DNA from: Ophthalmolycus amberensis
Lineage: Eukaryota > Chordata > Actinopteri > Perciformes > Zoarcidae
Direction: 5' to 3'
Assembly: GCA_024529925.1 (NCBI GenBank)
Contig: JAFEUB010001204.1
Coordinates: 1 to 64,000 of the forward strand
Length of the DNA stretch: 64,000 nucleotides
Part shown: positions 50,291 to 63,850 of the stretch, piece after piece
Layout of the letters: each line of letters opens with the position of its first letter
How positions within the stretch are numbered: the first letter of the stretch is position 1
The notes under the pieces: model-generated
What the model was told of the DNA's origin: nothing
The model's database searches: none
What the model saw: only the letters and a program-made list of their open reading frames with translations
Made by a program: the position numbers and the translations under genes

Positions 50291-52485
50291 AGTCAACTCA
50301 CCAGGTCCTTCTATCATGTAATCAGAGATAAGCTGCATATGGTCCATTCCAATAAAACATCTCTAAGCTCTCAGTGGACCTGCAAAGTAAATGAGTTATA
50401 ATTATACATAAATGGCTTCTTTTGATAATGTGAAGGGGACTGCTGATGCGTGAAACATCACAGCTAATGGGTACGTTTTACAATTGAACACTTTCTTTTA
50501 CAACCACAATAGTGCTCAATGAATCATACCCATGGTTGAGAATTAATGTTTATGTATCTAAAAAAAGAATAAAGTCTGATCTTGACAGACTGCCCTGCAT
50601 TTCCCTCTTGAGTGATGACCATGGAACCATGGCAACAGCAGCGCGGTAGAAAGAAGAGATGGACAGAAAGAGCAGAGGCTGTTTTCTCTTTCTACTGTTC
50701 CGATTTCATGGAAGGGCTGAACCAGCTGTTAGGACGCGGAGAGTTTAGCCAGATATGAGAGCCCGAAATCTGTCTGATAACATCAGAACGCGTTCTCTCC
50801 ACTGCTTTGCATTACATGCGCTCAAAAGGCAAACACCCTGCAGCAAGTTTGGATTATTCCATTCTTCCACCGCACATCACCAGTTCACCACTGTCTCTGT
50901 GATGCACCTCCACTTGAATCCAGATAGTTCTCAAGTGGATGTCCCTTGACCGTGAGCTCAGCCTCTACTGCTCTTTCATCAGACGAAGCCTCCGTCTTAA
51001 CCAGATCCATCTGGAAACTCCTCTTAACCGGCTGCACCGGCAGGGATCCAGCGTGAAAACGAGGTATTGATCCTCTAACCTTACAAGCCACTGGATAGGA
51101 AGGAGTAGAGCTACAGATACAAGTTACAATGTACTGCCGGAGAAAACTGGATGTGCTTCAGAAACACTTTCCAGGGTCTCACACTGCCAAACACAATTAG
51201 TTTCTGATGCTCAGTGTACGAATGAATGAGTGCTGTTGTCCTCACTGAATGCAAATGTGAAGATATTGTGTGTGTAAAAACACAGGCTGCTTCCCTGGTG
51301 CATACTCTGATTCACTGATACAGTAGAGTGTAAAAGGAAATGGTGGAAACTGATCACTGTGAGACTTGGCCCAGATGAGCAGATGGAGACCGGTTCTCCG
51401 AGGAAACCCGCAGGGAAGGCCAGACTCCATCTTCCTCTTCCCTGTCCTCTTGACGCTGCCGGCTCTTTGCCACTGCGGGCTGAGGAGGTGGCAGTCTCAG
51501 CCTGCTTTCCCTGTCGCCCCAGGGCAGGGAGAGAGAGAAATAGCCATCTGTGATTTACTCAGACTCTGGGCATCTTCAGCCACGGGCTCGGGGAACATCT
51601 ATACATGAATATATACGAAGAGCGTTCCAAATCTCTGCTTGAACAAAGCTTTGACGGAGGCATCTGTTTGCCTCTGTGTGTAATACCTCGTACAGCCTTA
51701 ACTCATACACATTTCATTTTGACTTTCTTTTCGTGTAGAAGCCAACTCAATTACCCTCTCGTAAAGTTCCAGCTCACCTAGAACGCTTTGCCAGCGAGCT
51801 TGACTTTATATTACGTCACCATGTGAAACACCATTATATGGTTTCCTGGAATAAACGGCATGTCTAGACCACGTCCCCTACCCAGACACAGCCCTCAGTG
51901 GCTGCCAGGAGAGATGGAATAATTGAACCCTGAGCAGGACAGCGAAAGCACAGCGATGGCACACCAACAATGGGTCCAGCCTCTGTGTCTCTTTGTCTGA
52001 TATTTATACACGAGCAAACTGGACTAAAGCTGTGTGGCATGCTGGGATACTTCTGTGGTGTGCTGGCACCCTCTGCTGCGAGCGAAGGAGAATGCTTTGG
52101 ACCTAATTTAGGATGTGCTCGCCTTCCACCGCCTGCTGCTCACACTGTGGTATTTTTGACTCTTGTATTGAATACTCTTTCTTCCTTATTAGCTGCTATG
52201 TAGCGTTGCAGGGTTGATCTTTTTTCCAGTTCCACAGGTCCATGCGGCGTGACTGGCTCATTGGTGAGTAGCTGTAATGTAGAAAGGGGCAGCAAGCAAG
52301 CAACATTTAATATATCTTATCTTCTGAAAAATGTAGCAATATTACCCACAAATAGTTCACGTTAAAGGCCATGTCCAGAACAAAGTATCATTTTCATTAC
52401 AGTACACACCTCTGGGTTTTACCCCTTTAAGTTTTCAGTGAGCTTTAGTTGATGTAGGCACAGTGACACACACTCATAGTCGCTC

Positions 52486-52514
52486 TCACACACACACACA
52501 CACACACACACACA
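52486..52514. repeat. (CA)n microsatellite
   Basis: About 14 CA units. Confidence 0.95.
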
Positions 52515-54526
52515 TTCCCTGTCTCTCTGACTCTCTTATTACTGTCTATTTGCTGTAATGTCCTGTGATGCAGGGGAACTGGTTGGCGATAATGAAGCTA
52601 AAATAAGTAGAGCTTATTATACAGTGGCACATTGGAACGATGCAGGGCTCCCTCCACACAACAGTCATTTCTCCAGCAGAAAGCCTTCCACTCTGCAGGG
52701 ATCAACGTGCGTGGACACAGCCTTGTTAGTGTAAAAGGCTGAAGTGCCATGTGTACTGTGTGTGTGTAGCCGGGGCTGTCTCTTCTGTGTAAAGCAGATA
52801 TTCTGTGTGTCTGAATGTCACACTTCAGAGCTAACTGGGTATAATGAGCAAAAAATATTGCAGCGGAAGACGGAAGTTCTTTTGATTGTCGTCAGTTGTT
52901 GATACGCAGTGTGGTATCAGTAGCTAGCTACACTGTGTAAGGTAGGAGCAGATGATTTACATCCTTATTAAAAATGTCTCATTCATCCCAACAGCAGTTT
53001 TTATGTGGGGAAAAGCTTAATATGTCATTTATATCCACTGCATAACATGCCGATTCTAAGCAGGGCTTATGGAAAGTAATAGTCTTTCAGTAGAATCATA
53101 TCCTCATGAAGTAATGCATCAAGATATCATGATGTAGAATTAGGCCTTTTGAATTAATAAGTACATACTAACTCAAGTTCAATGAAAGTCTTTACCATGT
53201 GATTATTTATTTATTGAATTATCAGAAAACGTGCTACATTGAGATATATAGTGTCATCGAGATATGAAATGACCTCCAGTATATTGTGACGAAAGATTTT
53301 GGCCGTTTCACCAAGCCCTTCTTCTAAGTGGAATATATAGAAGCTGCGTTACTTGCCTGTGTGTTTTAGCATTTTTGCAAATAATTACCCTGCAGAAGTT
53401 GATCGCTGAAAACTCAGCGATTGATGTTATTATTTTCAGTGAATGTATTATTTTTAGGAATACAGTTGTAGAGAGGACTTACTAGAACTGGAGTAGGCAT
53501 TTCTAACATTGAGAAATTGTTTAGTTTTGTACAGACACAAGATAAAAACACAAAGCAAAATAACAAATGACGTTAATGCAAAAGTGAAATATATGAGTAA
53601 AATACAGAATTGTAAGATTTTAGAATTTAGGTCTTAAATGGGTTTTTATGGATAATTCCTTCAGTATCTATATTCGTTTTTTTTTATTGTAAAGAAGGCT
53701 TTAATTTGGCAATTTAACAAAATGTTAACCCAAATATCTATATACAAATAATCACGTGGAATCAAATCATCGTTATGATTTGACAGACTCGTATGAAGCT
53801 GCACAAAGCCTCGTGCTGAACTGTGCAAATCATTTCAGAATGTGCTGCGATGTATTTTATAGTATGAAGTGATCTTTCCAACTTCCAGTATAATTATAAC
53901 GTTGCATTCCATTGATCATTTATTTCACCAAGAATCTTTGATCCATTATAATAATCCTGCTTCCTCCAGTAGGAGCAGTACATGCAGGTCATGTGTGAAT
54001 ACAGTGTGCAGAGATCCAATGTGGTCGACCCATGAGGTGATGCAATAACACGCCGCCCTCACATTGTGAAGGGTTAAGAGCAACCATCATTATTTTTGAA
54101 ATACAGATTTGGCTTTGTGCAGAAGGTGAGCCTCACACAGATCAATATGTCAGTACTAATAGGATACAACGTGCTTTACATCACTTTGATAGCCCCCCCC
54201 ACGCTAACCTTGATTCAAGTGTCTTTGGCTCACTGCTATCTCTTTGAGTTGACCCGCTAAGAGCCGTGGTGGAGATGGCTGCTTTGATGCCTTCATGCTG
54301 CATCTGCTGCTTCCCTGACTCGCCTCCAGCGATACAATACACTGACACAAGACTGTCAGAAGAGATGGTGGAGAGGAACGAAGCCGAGCAGCGGGGAGGG
54401 TGTAGTGCGTGTCAGGGAGCAGCAGGGTACACACGTGTGTGTGCGTGTTGTGATGTTCTGTTGTTTTCTGGAAGTCAGCGATGTTCGGATGTGAGTCAGA
54501 GGCCACGCACAGCATATCCTTGTACA

Positions 54527-54550
54527 CCCCCCCCCCCCCCTTCTCCCCCC
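54527..54550. repeat. C-rich run (C14 then C7)
   Basis: C14 at 54527-54540 followed by TTCT and C7. Similar G runs occur at 40269-40281 (G13) and 30012-30022 (G11). Confidence 0.9.
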
Positions 54551-57500
54551 CTGATGCATTTCCCCTGTCAATGCTACACATGTAGTTCAAAGGTTACAAT
54601 CAATAATTTGTACTCTCCACCCCTCTCAAAGAGATGTGGCTCAACCCACGGTAACGGCTGCTGCTAAGGACCATGGGTGATGGGATGCGGTCTATTTTTC
54701 AGGCATGTTTCAAAGTTTTTAATGGAGCCGCTCCCACATGAGAGCCCCTGTGTGGATTGTGGTAATGGGCAGCAGAATGAGCAGGCAGTCCTCTCCGTAC
54801 TCTGGAATCATGAGTGTTATAGCTCCGAGGATATGATCCTCTGGTCCCAGGCTGGAAATTTTTTAAAAAAGACTGACCGAGACGGTCCACCAAATGGATA
54901 TTACTGCCCGTACTTGCACAGCAAGTTAGAGGAACAGATAGACACGCTCTGGTATTTATTTGTGCTGCACTGATCTGGCTGAGCCTGGCTGGGCCATATC
55001 AGTGTGACCTTTAAAGGTTACTCCTGTTTTCATTACATCATTGTCACATCTGGTTTAGATGTTGTAATTGCTACAAATAAGGGACACTGTTAGGGAAGCT
55101 CTATCTCACACCAAATTGACCAATTCATTATTATGTCTCAAACACAATACTTCCACCTCTTCCCTTCTCCTTCCCTGGTGTCACTCTGCAAGCATTGTTC
55201 TCAATGAGTTTCAGTTGAGGTCAGAGGCTGCAGCTGGTAAACAGTAGAGCGTTGCATTGCCAGGCACCAGCTTTGGTCCCTGTTTACTGTCTGCTGATGT
55301 CATTCACATGCACCGCAACAGGGAATAAACTGGCAGCGCTTTGTTTACATTAACAACTCTGAAATGGTCATTGTCATCGTGAGCATTTAGCTCAAAGCTC
55401 TGCAGTCTTGCACAGCTGCCACTTTTGCTGTAGTTTGTTTTTCATCAGTTTCTCACTCAATGCATGTGCCAGTGTAAAGTGTGCCTTGCTCTGTCGTGGC
55501 AGTGAGCTAGACCTCATTATGTTTTCTACACATGAATTACAAGTGATTTGCAGCAGCATTCATTTAGCGAAACGATGTGAATTAAGGTCTTGATTGTTGA
55601 GGATAGCAGCTGCGATGTAAAAAATAGTACGTGAACAGAAATCAACAGTCAGTGCACCCCGCGTATCATTATCTTCATCAATAGATTAAGTAATTGCAAG
55701 ATGAAAGAGCCTTACACCGGAGATTCCTCATCCGCGATGCAGTCAAAAGCCCAGATGCAGCTTCCAGTGCAGTAGGTCACAGTGAGTACAGAGAGTTCTC
55801 TCCCTGGGATTGTTTGTTTGTTCGTTACTTATCCCGCCCACTCAAGCTTCTAATTATGATATTGCATTTTATTTTCTGTTCCTTACCCCAGTAGATTTGT
55901 TTAACAGCTTGTGCTTAATCGCCTTGATATTTCTGTCTGGCTTCAAGAGACACACTTTCACACAAGGACACTTGGAGACAAAGGCGGGACAAGTTCCAGT
56001 AGACTATTCTGTAATGTTAAAGAGTTACTGAAGGTCAGCCTTTATCACATTTACTGTTACAGTTTCAGTTTATTTTTCTTGCATTTTGCAAAATACTTTT
56101 TTTGTTGCGATTTGAAATGAGCCCATGGATTTGTCCCCTCTCAGTGATGTAAATGAGTATTACTGTGCATGAGGTCTAGTGTTGGATCTGTCCGTGTCCT
56201 GTCTCCACTCAGCTTGTCACAGCTGGCTCCACACACTAGACTGTAGCAGAGTTTATTGTCGGAGAACTCCGCTGGGCAAAGTGCGTGTACTCTGGAATGC
56301 ACATTGCTAAAGGACATACCTCACGGGCACTTGAAAGGCCAGCGGCAGTAACGTTAACTGGGATAAACGGCAGGGCTACTGGGATGTACTGACACTCCCT
56401 CACAGACTCTCACCAGAGAGCCACTAGCCCGGCTACACTACAGAAACACCCACTCTGTGACTCTCTCAAAGAGCGATAAATGTGCTTCTGGTGGCTGTCA
56501 CCAGACTGCCGGGCTTTCCAGCCGAGAAATGAAGAGTGTGAAGGTAGTTGGACACGGCTGTTACCTGTAAGACCCACAGTGTCCCACTCCACAAGCCACA
56601 AAGCCACAAAGCCCACTGTCGTTGCTCCTCCAACTCCTCTGTTGCATTTGTTTAGTCTCTGTGGCTCAGTGTCTTATGCATACTTTATATTTAAAGTAAA
56701 AAAAGAGATGACTGTCACTTTTCGAAAGAAAAGTAACTGCCTCTACATGTATGCCTTTGTCCCTACATATAAATGAATATAAGCATAGATCTCTGCATAT
56801 GTCTCTTCCATCATAACGGAGAGAGACGGCCCCGTCCACTGTTCAGATAAGAAACCAACGAGCAATCTGCTCATAAGTGATCCGATGTTGAAGGGCTTGT
56901 TTTGGTTCATTGTCTCAGTCATGACTTCGATCTTTTAGCGGTCCTGGGTAGAGCTGTTTGCTTGTGGAAGGATGCTATTGAGTTGAAATCCATGTTGTGA
57001 TTTAACAACTGTCTGCGCTCTTTTTCTGGCTGCCAGCAGGTACCTTCACTTGTTTTTTGGTGATTCACTCTGTGATTTTCATGCGTTTGTCCTCCTGTCA
57101 AACTCCCCCGCTCTCTTTTGTTCTGGTAATATTTCGGACGTGTTGTCGTCCGGGGGTGCACATGTAAAAGATTTGACTAGCAGCAGTCTAGCTGCTACCC
57201 CACTTCAAGCCATCCTGTTGTTGGACTTTTGCCTCACAGCTCCCAACCGGCCCCCCTACACACCCGGCCCCTAGTTTCTCCTGTCTGTGAGCAATTAATC
57301 TTTGTTTATTTCTGCTTCCTGCTTTCATCTCATCCGTGCTTTGACCAGCCGATGCTGGAGCAGCCGGGTCTGTGGGCTGCTTCCCTCGCAGAACAAGAGA
57401 GCAGACGGTGAATGCGTGCGAAGGCGTTTAGGTAGGGTGGAGGTGAACTGAAACATCATGGAGCTGGCATTGACTCATTCATCTGAAAGTCATTGGAACA

Positions 57501-57647
57501 TGGAATCATTTCCTCTCCTCTTCCTCTTGTGTATTTCTCTCTGGAGCTTATTGTTTCCCCTCCTCAACCAGAGCCCTGTCCAAACCGCCCGCTGACTTGT
57601 GTTTGGAAATGAGTTCCAAATGAAGTCCTGGCTCGGGACTCAGACAG

Positions 57648-57650
<3 letters not shown>

Positions 57651-57688
<38 letters not shown>

Positions 57689-57708
57689 GTGTGTGTGTGT
57701 GCGTGCGT

Positions 57709-57742
<34 letters not shown>
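57651..57742. repeat. 92-bp GT/GC alternating tract
   Basis: GT repeats with several GC steps and no break in purine-pyrimidine alternation, the longest such tract in the window. Confidence 0.95.
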
Positions 57743-58089
57743 AAATCTGTATTTGCATGCTGAAGTCATCTCCAGGCTTTTACAAGGTCCTGGTTACATG
57801 TAAACACACTACATCATGGCACTTCGCTCTTGTAAGTGTTTAGTTTATACAGAAGGTCTTCAGCTCCTCACGATGTCAACATTGAGCAGCATGCTTTACA
57901 GTGTGACCGTGTCCTCCTGTGACCTGGATGCTTCCTTGGTTGCCTGTAGGGAGCTTTTCATTATACAGTTATGAATCAAACAAGCAAGGATTCCTTTATA
58001 CACTATGTGATCTCTGTCTGAATGTCACCTTTTTGTGAGGTTGCTGCTGTTTTTGTTGCAGAAAAGCAGGCAAGCTTTAGCCCCGCTAG

Positions 58090-58250
58090 TGTCACGGTGC
58101 ATTGTCTGTCTGTCGATCGAAATATCTCAACAACTATTGGATGGATTGCCATGAAATGTTGTACACACATTTGTGGTCCCCAACGGAGGGATCCTACCGA
58201 CTTTGGTGATCCTCCTTTGTGGGACGTTACCTCTAGCGCCACTGCAAGGT
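58090..58250 (+). repeat. Diffuse teleost repeat family A, forward copy
   Basis: Contains 'ctgtctgtctgtcgatcg', 'atctcaacaactattggatg', 'gattgccatgaaatgttgta', 'ggatcctaccgactttggtg' and 'ctctagcgccact'. The same phrases recur in reverse complement at 12.3, 28.0 and 35.2-35.5 kb. The family name is not assigned. The accidental open frame through it is not a gene. Confidence 0.6.
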
Positions 58251-59240
58251 CTAGGATGTGTAATCGTCAGTCAGGTGCAGACGCCACAGGACGCAGTATG
58301 GCCATACTTCCTCCTTTGTTAGTTAGTGCTCAACTGGTTTTACAGTTGATATTTAAGAGGCATTAAACCACTAGTATGCCCAGATAATCTATTATTTTTC
58401 TTGCTAAACTGTGCATAAAGTGGAGTTTTTTTTTTCATCCCACTAAAATGATAAACAAATACGGTACATTTCATCTCCTGCCAGTCGGCTTGCAGCCCTC
58501 CTAAAACAGGACATCCGGGTTATTACTGAACCTCATGGGCCTTAATACAAGTAGCCTCACTGCGTTAAAGCAAAAGTAATTTGTGCCGAGGCAACCTGGT
58601 GCTATAATCCCCAGTATTAGCAGGAGGAGGAGGTGGGGGAGGCTGCTAACATGATTTCCTGGCTGTGGCCTAGATGGGACTCGGGCCTGTATTATCTGGC
58701 CATCAGCCTCAACTCTGATATCTGTGTGTGTTAGGAGAGCAGGAAATGGCCTTTTGTGTTGCTGGCCAATACAGCCCGCGGACAGGAAGAGAGGAAACAT
58801 GCACTGTGTCGTGCCATGTCGGGCGACTGCCTCTCTGTGCGTGCAGCAATATTAGAGAGAGGAGGAAGTCTAAGACTCGCAGACAGAATCGGCTCTTTTA
58901 ACTCCTTCGCTCCCTCACTAACCGTTCTTACTGGAGGTAGAGGCTAATTGGGGTCTGACAACCGAGGAAATATTGCTCCTCTTACCTTACATTTGAATTT
59001 GTAAGACACCCGCGTTTAACAGAGCAGCGCTGTGTTAGCCCCCGAGAGCTTAAAGATTAAAGCAACCTCTTAGAGCATTTAAGGTAGTGGAAGGAACCTT
59101 TTTTTTTATTTTATTTTTTTGAAGGGGTTTGCTGTTTTCTCCTTCGTACTCGCTCATTTGTTTTATTTTGTGCCAGCAGGTTGAATGGAAAATTGCAGCA
59201 GGGCTGAGGCTCCGGGGTGGTTGAACATCTGGGCTGCTGT

Positions 59241-59244
<4 letters not shown>

Positions 59245-59284
<40 letters not shown>

Positions 59285-59311
59285 CGCTCGCTTGAACCCA
59301 GACAGACAGAC
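59245..59311. repeat. (GA)18 microsatellite plus short CAGA run
   Basis: Eighteen GA units at 59245-59280, a homopurine tract, followed by ACAGACAGACA near 59299-59311. Confidence 0.95.
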
Positions 59312-59956
59312 AAACATAGGAATTTACTCGGTTTCACATTCCTCCATGTGTCATGCACAAGGACACACTTGGATGAGCATTTACAACCACCAATGTCAAG
59401 TACGCAGACACGGGCATGTCCATACAAAACACACAGTTGTGTCTGAGCCCCCCGAGGAGCAGAGGTGCCTCCAGCAGGAAAGCGTCTGCAGGCAGGCAGC
59501 TCCAGGGCCTCTGTAGGCTTCTGAAGCTGCTCCTCTGTTTGGCCTTGTGGGAAGGGGGAGATCCAACAAGGGAGAAATCAAAATAAATGATACCATAGAA
59601 CCACAGGCACCTTTCAGATGCATCATTGTATGAGATAGTTGGAGCATGAACACCCATTTCTTCCTCCTTGGCCTCTCCTGCCTGCTGATGAAGCCGAGCG
59701 GAAACGATGTTTCTTAAGCATGTGGTATTCCACTCTGCTGCCCCTGCAGTTAATTGTTTTGATATGATCTCTGTACACGCTATGTTTAATTGTTTTAACT
59801 AGAGATCCAAGACGATCTCAACATAACCGTGTTATATCCTGCAAGTGTGCATTATAGCCCATAACACACTATCACCAGAGCAATGACATCATCTTTTCAG
59901 CCTTGTCAAGTGTCTGTGTTGTGTCTAAATAGTACACACCAGGAGGTGGAATGATA

Positions 59957-59982
59957 CCCCCCCCCCCCCCCCCCCCCCCCCC
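59957..59982. repeat. C26 homopolymer
   Basis: Uninterrupted run of 26 C, the longest in the window. Confidence 0.95.
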
Positions 59983-60149
59983 AAGCGTCTTTTGGATATC
60001 AGCCCTCGGAGCTCTCGCGGCTCTGTTATCCGGGCACAGCGATGGCCATCAGGGACATGGGCAGGCGTAGGCATGTGTGTGGGAAGTGAGCAGGCAGGCA
60101 GGCTGTCACTTAGCATTACAGCGCTACAGTCTCCCCGTGGGTGACGTGA

Positions 60150-60254
60150 GGGGAGTGGAAAGTGAGAAGACGAGCGAGAGATGGAAGAGTGAGCGGGAGA
60201 ATACAAGAGCGGAGCAAACAATATACAGCAGCCCACACACCAAAACACACAACC
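60150..60254 (+). other. Possible exon-like segment ending in a copy of the AUTS2-like donor junction
   Basis: Bases 60243-60266 match 36207-36230 (the end of the AUTS2-like exon plus its donor) at 23 of 24 positions; the one difference is the last exonic base. In the matching frame the segment is open from 60150 to 60254 after a TGA at 60147-60149, is Arg/Lys-rich and ends PKHTT, compared with KKHTT in the exon. No convincing acceptor lies within the open stretch, so it may be a non-coding first exon, a partial duplication of the exon end, or coincidence helped by the CACACA composition. Confidence 0.22.
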
Positions 60255-60266
60255 GTGAGTCTAAGA

Positions 60267-63200
60267 AAGCTGCTGTTTGTTTTTCTTTTCATTAGACCGA
60301 CCGCTGAAGATAAGCTCTTCTGACAATACTTCACTGCTGGCCTCTGGAAAGAGAATCCAAAGTGAAAGGATGCTAAGAGGTAAAGAGAAGTGTTAAAGAC
60401 TCCTGGGTAGAGAAGACAAAAATAGTCGGTTCATACCGTTCACCTGGTGGGTTGCAGATCAGTAAATAAGGCTCCATCACACCAGTCCTCTCTACTGCAG
60501 CAAGCTGGGATAGCAATGTTCCACACTGCTGCATTTGGCTTATTTTAGGAGCCCACATGACCTATGGTAGCTTGGTTCTATTTAATGGTGTTCCTACCGG
60601 AAATATTTGAAAGTGAAACCTACGGTATGGCAGCATTCATCTGCACAGGAACATAATAACACCTGAGAAAGAGTTTTCCTGTTACAGATTTGTAAGGTAA
60701 TTAGACAAATCAATTACCGGTAGCTGAAAAAGTCTTTGTAACAAAGTTGTTTTTTGTTCAACCTTACAGCACCTGTCTGTTAATCACATAACAGTTGACC
60801 CCAGGCTTCAATTTGTGCAGATAGCAAACGATCCGTGGGTTAAGTGCAACTTTCATAAGCATGACTGGTGTACGAGATGCAGTCAAACCAAAATGTGAGT
60901 TTCCCCTGTTGTCCCACAATGATAAAGGGTTCTGCCAGACGTTTTTCCTGCGCTGGCACGAAGCGTTTGGCTCAAAGGTCTGGCCCAGGGAGGCTATGTT
61001 TCCATGGATGCTAACACAGCTATTGGCACTCCAGAGTCTGATTGCCTTTGTTTATAACCCACTGCTGTCCTGTGATAGAGGAGTTGCCTCAGTGTAACTC
61101 AGGGGCTGCCAAATTTGGCTAAACCCGGTGGGATACAGGAGCCCGTTCTAGCTGGCAGACATCTCAAGCAGTAGTCAAAGGTGACATGATTATATACACG
61201 GCGGTATTGTGTGCATGGGGTCGGGGCCCATGTGTGCAGAGGGGAGTGGCAGAATGTAAACATCGGCTGGGTGGCCCAGTCTCTGCTCTGGCTGTGGCCT
61301 TTTTAGTGCTTAAGCCTTCACAGTAGGCGACTGGCTTATTAGAGGGCCAGTTCATGATGTCAGTGCTGAAACCCAGCGCCCCTCCTGCACGTACACGGAT
61401 TATTATCTAACATATTAGATTAGATCGATTTATCATGAACGTGTCACAAATGCTAAGAAAATAAAACACTATTAGCCCATAAAATGAAAAATACATTTGT
61501 TGTGCCTCAGTCCAGAGAGAGACGAGGCCTCAGGAATTATAGCTGGGTTCACAGTGTGATATTCAAATGATGATGCAATGGCTTCCATAACATTCTACTA
61601 CTTTATTGATCTAAGTGAGCTTTTGTGTCTCCAGTGTTTGTAGGCTGGCTGTCATTCTCCTGATGATTTCCTGTTGCTGATCCAGGAATCTTGATGTGAT
61701 GGCAGGAAGCATATGTGAAGCGTTAGCACTTGATTTGAGGCTGAATTCATGGTTAACGTCGACATCTGCCTCAAGTTGGAGTTGAGTCACAGTACACAAG
61801 TTCAGAAGTTACTCAGTTTACCTTCTTACTGTACTTTACTACCCAGTCAGTAGTATGTGTTATAGAGCACAGCATGCTGTTGACCCTTACAGTCACAGTA
61901 TTTACTCAATGCGACAATGCTTTGAATTCATCTCTCTGTGTATTTTGAACGACAGTTACCGAAGCATACACCTGCTCTGAAGCTTCCTGAAAACATATTT
62001 TCTCACTCAGCTTCTCACAATCAGTTGTTTTTTTGGTCAAAGAACAGTTTGGCTTATTTCATGTGACAGATTACTGTGTTTGTCTTTTTGTCTGTGGACA
62101 TCTCACTGGTTGGATGTAGGTGGAGCTCGGTCGGAAAAACATGATTGGCATACGTCTGTGTACCAATCACAATTCAACAATATCTTAATCAAAATATGAT
62201 GACAGCTGTGGTGTTGTTTGCTTTTACTTTGCTAACATTGCTCTGTCTGCTTGATTTATCAGTATCAACAGTATCTACTTTATATGGTGATAACATGAAC
62301 AAGTTGTGTTTACTGTGTAGCTTGCTGCACTGCCAAACACATCAATTAATGCAGGTCTATGTTCAGTTTTTGGAGAAATGTATAAAAGACGGGAAATGCT
62401 CTGAAATAGTCCTGCAAGGGTGATGGATTTTTGTAGGCTGATCCAGAAGTTAATATTCCCTTTGGATTATTGGAGGAAATAAACAAACCTTTATTATACT
62501 TGACCATTTTGTTCAGCAACATAATCTTCACCAATAAAAACACCCCGATTAGGGCTTTTCAAGCTTAAATGCAAGTGCCACAAGTAAAACAATAACGTGA
62601 GGCTATAAAGGAACCCACCACTTCGATGTAACCGCCCTCTTCCAACTCATGCAATATGCATTTGTGTGACAACCCCGACAACCACTGTACTCTCATACAG
62701 CTACTTGTTAAGAAACCGCCTTTTGTAGGACTATCAACAGCTTCAGAATTCACCGAGGGGTTTTATATCGTAGAACAAAAATTCAAATCTCTTCAGCTTG
62801 TAAAGACCTTACTTCAGGGATCTAACCAAAACTCCTTCCATAAAAACTAAAAAAGACAGACTTTGATTTCTGACTCAATTCCTGGTTTTAGGGCTCATTT
62901 CTGCAGCACTCTATTGGATTGAAAGAGATTTTTATTGGTAAATGGGGTCCATTAAAAAAAACAAGGTTTTAAAAAAATCATTATATTGTAAAGACCCCAA
63001 AAATGTACCAAGTTGGTTCAAATGTGGGATCTTTTAAAGCTGGATTGGAGGCAGTGGTTGGCAGTCCAAATGGACACACGAACAATAATCCTTTTTGCAA
63101 CACTTGTAAATATTTGAAGCGCTCATGCAGAGTTGAGCTGTGCCCGGTCTGATCTCGACTTAACTGCATTTGACAGAGCATTTTCCAGGCACATTTGTTC

Positions 63201-63383
63201 AGCCGTCAGAGTTTATTTGGCTCGTGGGAACGCTGCGCCTTCAGGGTCAGACCAACATCAGGGGCTGCTGTCTGTAGAAATAATAGAGCAGACAGTGTTA
63301 CTTCACAGAGGGCAGAGAAACGCAAAATTGAAACAGATACAGAAGGGGGTTAAACGAGGTCAGATGGAAAGAGCTTAACGGTG
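60267..63383 (+). other. Non-coding stretch before the 63.85 kb candidate promoter
   Basis: No exon, RNA gene or clear repeat was recognised between the donor-like copy at 60.25 kb and the candidate promoter. Confidence 0.45.
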
Positions 63384-63850
63384 CATAAAAGAGAGCAATA
63401 GGAAGCACTGGGGGGAGACATCGAGTGAGCAAAGGGCTAGAAAAGGGGAACATTTAAAAAAAAGAGAGAGAGAGAAATGGAGCATGAAGTATAGATGGAT
63501 AGAAAGTTCGAGGAAGGAGAGAAGGAAAGGGCAGTGAGGGAGGCTGCTGCTTCGGGCTTTCGGGTTTGCTCACATTCTCCTCTGCTGCTGAACACGGCTG
63601 AAGTCCATCTGAGGAGCTCTTCTGTTAGCCTTCCAAGCGCACCACGCTGCACACGCACTGCGCGCACCACGCTGCACCGCCAGGACGAGGGAGTGAAAGC
63701 AACCCGTAGCAGGCTCAGAGCGAGAGAGAGGAAGCACAGAGAGCAGCAGGATAAAGTAGCAGAAAGAGTTGAGTGTCACTGAGCATCGGTCTTTGGTGGA
63801 GACGTCGACTTTAACCCGGCACGCTGAATCCGTCAGTATCACAGGACAGG
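63384..63850 (+). promoter_or_regulatory. Candidate promoter and 5' UTR for the 63.85 kb exon
   Basis: CATAAAAG at 63384-63391 is TATA-like and would place a start site near 63415-63420. From there to 63850 the strand is GA-rich at first (63456-63475), then CpG-containing, with a perfect 16-bp direct repeat (63637-63652 and 63662-63677). If transcription starts that far up, the leader carries an upstream open frame of 95 codons (63495-63782) that ends before the main ATG and is in another frame, which would be expected to dampen translation. A start site further downstream would avoid it. Confidence 0.35.

Larger units (their letters stand above)
50291..57650 (+). other. Presumed intron, no gene recognised
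   Basis: Apart from the CA tract at 52486 and the C-rich run at 54527 nothing is supported. 52900-54200 is notably AT-rich and featureless. Confidence 0.5.

Noticed and set aside
54266..54667. 133-codon plus-strand open frame
   Set aside because: It passes through a C14 homopolymer and overlaps an equally long minus-strand frame. Neither resembles a known protein.
58022..58366. 114-codon open frame
   Set aside because: It lies across a copy of repeat family A, so the frame is incidental.
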